Shown: positions 41,701-43,662 of the stretch, in pieces
Layout of the letters: every line of letters starts with the position of its first letter
Numbering within the stretch: position 1 is the first letter of the stretch
Assembly: GCA_050010555.1 (NCBI GenBank)
Contig: JBEKKV010000012.1
Coordinates: 1 to 43,662, forward strand
Source: JALHUB01 sp050010555
Lineage (GTDB): Bacteria > Chloroflexota > Dehalococcoidia > DSTF01 > JALHUB01
Reading direction: 5' to 3'
DNA length: 43,662 nt
Notes under the pieces: model-generated
What the model was told of the DNA's origin: nothing
The model's input: only the letters and a program-made list of their open reading frames with translations
Databases searched by the model: none
Made by a program: the position numbers and the translations under genes

Positions 41701-42426
41701 GTGCCCGTGCTCGTCGTGCTGGTGCTGCGCCGGAGCGGATGGCGCGGCCTCGTGAAGTCGGCGGCCGTCGCGACGGGGGTCTTCGCCATCATCATCAGCC
41801 CGTGGGTCCTGCACGGCGACGCGTCGCGCATTTACGATATCTACAACACCGTGTTCCGCAGCCAGCAATACTCCGACCGGCTTTCGGCGGACGCCTGGAA
41901 CCTTTGGTGGTTCTGGGACGTGGGGTCGCATCCGCTGCCGCACGATGCGATCTTCTCCGGCCTGGCGTTCATCACGTTCAAGAGCGCCAGTTTCGCGCTT
42001 TCGCTTGCCGCGGCTGTGGTGGCGGCGGCCTACACTTGGCGACGGCCGACCCTGAGCGGTGCGCTCATCGCAGCCGCCTACATGGCCTTCGCCTTCTACT
42101 TGCTGCCGACCGGCACGCACGAGCGCTATCTTTACCCGTTCCTGGGCCTGCTCCTTCCCGTGGCGTTGTTGGGCCGCCGCTGGCTGCCGCTCTACGCCGC
42201 CGTCTCGGCGACGTTCACCGCGAACCTGCTGGTCGTGGCGCCGCCCATACACGACTGGATGGGGCGCTGGGTGAGCTCGCCGTTCAGCCTCGGCGTCGCG
42301 GCGGCGAACGTGGCGCTGTTCAGCGCGATGACGCTGGCGCTGATCTACGGCGCGTTGCCATGGCGATGGCGTAGCGCGCTCGCCGTGCGCTTCAAGCGGC
42401 AGGCGAGCCTTCCCGCCCGGCCTTGA
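38719..42426 (+). CDS. Two-module GT-C-like membrane protein fusion (1,235 aa)
   Basis: It starts in an ATGA overlap with the preceding gene, so the frame upstream of 38719 is discarded. Module 1 (about 1-735) repeats the plan of its neighbour. It has an acidic loop (KLNDGVLHVLSLQRM), GYPLFHYYQHLPFLPP, many spans, and a beta tail with YVPGWHAYIDGQKV. A hydrophilic linker (~735-790) joins module 2 (~795-1235), a separate GT-C protein with loop acid GNSLDEYAWKRWM, AVWAQIDAA and the GTHERYLYPFLG motif typical of DUF2029/mannosyltransferase-like enzymes. Two active modules in one chain suggest consecutive sugar additions. Fusion of these two families is the odd feature. Confidence 0.8.
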   Translation: MSAGAKTAAIAARGVRLFRRALRADRERVLALTFVAIAVLFNAWYLWPEVGINVPKLNDGVLHVLSLQRMVTSLRSGQDPTDSWLPNVTTGYPLFHYYQHLPFLPPAVFAAIFRGVGITTVYNWTSYLLLCAFPLSIYWSMRRFGFSRITGGLAAMVAPLIATNGLYGLDFSSYVWRGYGLYTQLWGMVLLPPALAQSYTTLRTGRGYLWSVVLVAAELLSHLVLGYIAVVSLGAFVLLRPTWRAAWLRGRRLALLLGLVAIVTSYMIVPFVLDGAYFNRSVWELPTKYDAFGYPWTLRTLFGGQLFDYGRFRSLTLLVGAGALLCAWRWRDEKYRIPAVIGGLWLALYFGRPTWGVLLNLLPFSRDLQLHRLIAGVHLGGIMLMGIALAVPWRWSLARRSAKYLLLPAGITALVLFPVYRERIDFLQGNQSMMQTQDVAYRLAQPDLDALESKLRSLPPGRVYAGLAANWGKDYRVDDVPMSAILNAAGFDMIGYLYHSLSLNADIQVLFDEQRPEQYDLFNIRYVVAPKTRTFPDFVKPIGDFGDNRLYQVSTSGYFELVGSDVTFQGDKETFYPAVSKWLASGLPGIGEHPTILFQGSADAGVYPLPLSTAPDVLANMPFGAAPGRGEISSEQVEDNSYAATVNVQTPSMLMLKETYVPGWHAYIDGQKVKTYMLMPSYVGVKVTPGRHFVTFEYRSETYRRLLLLLGLLTLPAIGAAELIGRRRRAASSSALETTDSGPPADAMLVETLDAEALPRTGGAASRPGGVEGLTAAASYLAAGVAIIRRAFASTAARIVAIIVVALLIRLPLLPLYAYLPGNSLDEYAWKRWMETIHQYGVLNVFRHANTDYVGYHWVLWLLSAVYGWMGSDYAERAVRPGQYSALVTPLHLLLKVPPLAFDAALIVAVFAATAALLARRVRRARAQRMGLIAAAVIAVHPAVVYESAVWAQIDAAIAAAMIASVVLAARGRPGWAAACWAVGFAIKPQPIVVVPVLVVLVLRRSGWRGLVKSAAVATGVFAIIISPWVLHGDASRIYDIYNTVFRSQQYSDRLSADAWNLWWFWDVGSHPLPHDAIFSGLAFITFKSASFALSLAAAVVAAAYTWRRPTLSGALIAAAYMAFAFYLLPTGTHERYLYPFLGLLLPVALLGRRWLPLYAAVSATFTANLLVVAPPIHDWMGRWVSSPFSLGVAAANVALFSAMTLALIYGALPWRWRSALAVRFKRQASLPARP

Positions 42427-42478
42427 GCCGATCCTAGCGTCTATTCGACAGGAAAGAGTGACACCGGACAAAGTGAAG

Positions 42479-42500
42479 GACCCCGGCGGTTGCCGGGGCC
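42479..42500. terminator. Hairpin between convergent genes, probable bidirectional terminator
   Basis: CCCCGGC-GGTT-GCCGGGG, with partial pairing beyond, lies midway between the ends of the GT-C fusion and the collagen-like gene. Only loose T-runs flank it. Confidence 0.6.
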
Positions 42501-42532
42501 CTTGCTATTCACTTGGTGGATGAGGATTGCGG

Positions 42533-43662
42533 TCAGTTGCAGCCGCCTACGCAAATGTAGTAGGCATGGCCTGAACCGGTACAAGTTGAACAACTCTTGA
42601 CCTTGAAGTGTGAGCTGTCCACCTCGTTGACCTCGAGAGCGTCACAGCCATCTATGCTCGTGACCGTGCAAACGTACGTGCCAGAGAACGGGCTATCCAA
42701 CGTGACCGTGGTACCCGATGGCGTGTAAGACGTCGTTCCGAACTCTATGTTCCCGTTCGGGCATCCCGGACCAAAAATCGGGGGACCCTCTGGACCCGTG
42801 GCGCCCGTAGCACCGTTGGCACCCGTAGCACCGTTGGTACCGTTGGTACCGTTCGTCCCCGCTGGGCCGGTGGCGCCTGCGGCTCCGCTGTTACCCGTGG
42901 CGCCGGTTGCGCCAGTAGCGCCTGCGGCTCCGCTGTTACCCGTGGCGCCAGTAGCGCCTGCGGCTCCGCTGTTACCCGTGGCGCCGGTTGCGCCAGTAGC
43001 GCCTGCGGCTCCGCTGTTGCCCGTGGCGCCGGTTGCGCCAGTAACGCCTGCGGCTCCGCTGTTACCGGTGGCGCCCGTGTCACCCTTGGGACCGGTAGGA
43101 CCCATAGCTCCGGTGATGCCCTGAGGACCGGTAGGACCAGCCGCTCCGTTGGCGCCGGTGGCGCCCTGAGGCCCGGAAGGACCTACGGCACCGGTGTCGC
43201 CCTGAGCGCCGGTGTCGCCCTGAGGACCGGTAGGACCCATGGCGCCGGTGTCGCCCTGAGGACCGGAAGGACCTACGGCACCGGTGTCGCCCTGAGCGCC
43301 GGTATCACCCGTGGCGCCGGTGTCACCCGTGGCACCGGAGTCGCCCTGAGGCCCGGAAGGACCTACAGCGCCGGTGTCACCCTGAGCTCCGGTGTCACCC
43401 GTAGCGCCGGTATCACCTGTAGCGCCGGTATCACCTGTAGCGCCGGTATCACCCTGAGCGCCGCTATCACCTATAGCGCCGGTATCACCCGTAGCGCCGG
43501 TGTCACCCTGAGGCCCGGAAGGACCTACAGCGCCGGTGTCACCCGTAGCACCGGTGTCACCCGTAGCGCCGCTATCACCTATAGCGCCGGTGTCACCCGT
43601 AGCGCCGGTGTCGCCCTGAGGACCGGTAGGACCCATGGCGCCGGTGTCGCCCTGAGGACCGG
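42533..43662 (-). CDS. Collagen-like Gly-X-Y repeat surface protein; N-terminus beyond the right edge
   Basis: The frame is open through the window end, so the Met at 43636 is only an internal repeat codon and the start lies outside. About 285 residues are uninterrupted Gly-X-Y triplets, mostly GDT, GAT, GAQ, GPS, GPQ, GNS and GAA, rich in Thr and Asp. A non-collagen C-terminal domain of about 85 residues follows, with seven cysteines (CPNGNIEF, TYVCTVTSIDGCDA, SCSTCTG, ICVGGC) and a beta-strand pattern that could cap and cross-link a triple helix. Bacterial relatives such as BclA are surface filaments glycosylated on repeat threonines. Glycosyltransferase-like genes end 107 nt away on the other strand. 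Confidence 0.88.
   Translation of the reverse strand, partial: GPQGDTGAMGPTGPQGDTGATGDTGAIGDSGATGDTGATGDTGAVGPSGPQGDTGATGDTGAIGDSGAQGDTGATGDTGATGDTGATGDTGAQGDTGAVGPSGPQGDSGATGDTGATGDTGAQGDTGAVGPSGPQGDTGAMGPTGPQGDTGAQGDTGAVGPSGPQGATGANGAAGPTGPQGITGAMGPTGPKGDTGATGNSGAAGVTGATGATGNSGAAGATGATGATGNSGAAGATGATGNSGAAGATGATGATGNSGAAGATGPAGTNGTNGTNGATGANGATGATGPEGPPIFGPGCPNGNIEFGTTSYTPSGTTVTLDSPFSGTYVCTVTSIDGCDALEVNEVDSSHFKVKSCSTCTGSGHAYYICVGGCN
42790..43662 (-). repeat. Tandem 9- to 18-bp DNA repeats encoding the collagen-like region
   Basis: Units such as ggtgacaccggcgctaca-type blocks recur with near-identical copies over at least 870 bp. A larger 45-54 bp block, giving GNSGAAGATGATGAT-like peptides, is repeated four to five times at 42860-43070. 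Such arrays change length by slippage. Confidence 0.85.

Noticed and set aside
41059..42471. 470-aa minus-strand frame (and a 427-aa one at 39511-40794)
   Set aside because: Arg/His/Gln-rich antisense of the GT-C fusion; no start signal.
42790..43662. Possible CRISPR array
   Set aside because: The regular repeats are coding Gly-X-Y triplets in one continuous frame. There are no unique spacers of constant length.

Overview
The window is a GC-rich bacterial chromosome segment carrying about 22 intact or edge-truncated genes, one tRNA, and several gene and insertion-sequence scars. No rRNA or universal marker gene is present, so taxonomy is inference only. The mix seen here is most reminiscent of an uncultured Chloroflexota-type bacterium, with low confidence. 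That mix comprises a fused MetF/MetV-type methylenetetrahydrofolate reductase, an AbfD-like dehydratase, a membrane-embedded spermidine synthase-like protein, several GT-C glycosyltransferases, and an RND pump with no adaptor or outer-membrane channel nearby.

Region 1 (1-12.8 kb) is a phosphate-starvation locus. It holds phoB-phoR, then pstC-pstA-pstB-arsC-like-phoU, and, after an AbfD-like gene, a second block made of a pstB scar, a second phoB, a small unknown ORF, pstS, a terminator and another small unknown ORF. The key structural observation is five promoters built the same way. Each has four or five TTNAC-like half-sites whose starts are spaced (11-)11-10-11 bp, followed exactly 10 nt later by a TANNNT -10 hexamer. 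They precede pstC, phoB2, the 120-aa ORF, pstS and the 65-aa ORF. Every transcription unit of the second block therefore appears to be individually Pho-controlled, including two small proteins of unknown function.

Region 2 (12.8-27.7 kb) is envelope and glycan biology. It contains a minus-strand pair (a DUF2723-type GT-C protein and a spermidine synthase-like membrane protein), the decayed remains of an IS3-type transposase abutting a GNAT remnant, and an 8.9-kb gene for a cyclic beta-1,2-glucan synthase-like GT84/GH94 enzyme.

Region 3 (27.7-36.2 kb) is accessory. A divergent TetR regulator with a 28-bp palindromic operator faces an RND plus DHA2-MFS efflux pair. This efflux block lies between a 49-bp imperfect direct repeat that includes the CCA end of a tRNA-Arg(CCU) gene, the arrangement expected of a tRNA-targeted insertion. 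An SDR oxidoreductase follows, then about 1.2 kb of scar DNA with a tRNA 3' fragment, a strong hairpin and a truncated haloalkane dehalogenase-like gene.

Region 4 (36.2-43.7 kb) has a TPR lipoprotein, two translationally coupled large GT-C-like membrane proteins (the second a two-module fusion) and, convergent with them, a collagen-like Gly-X-Y protein that runs off the right edge.
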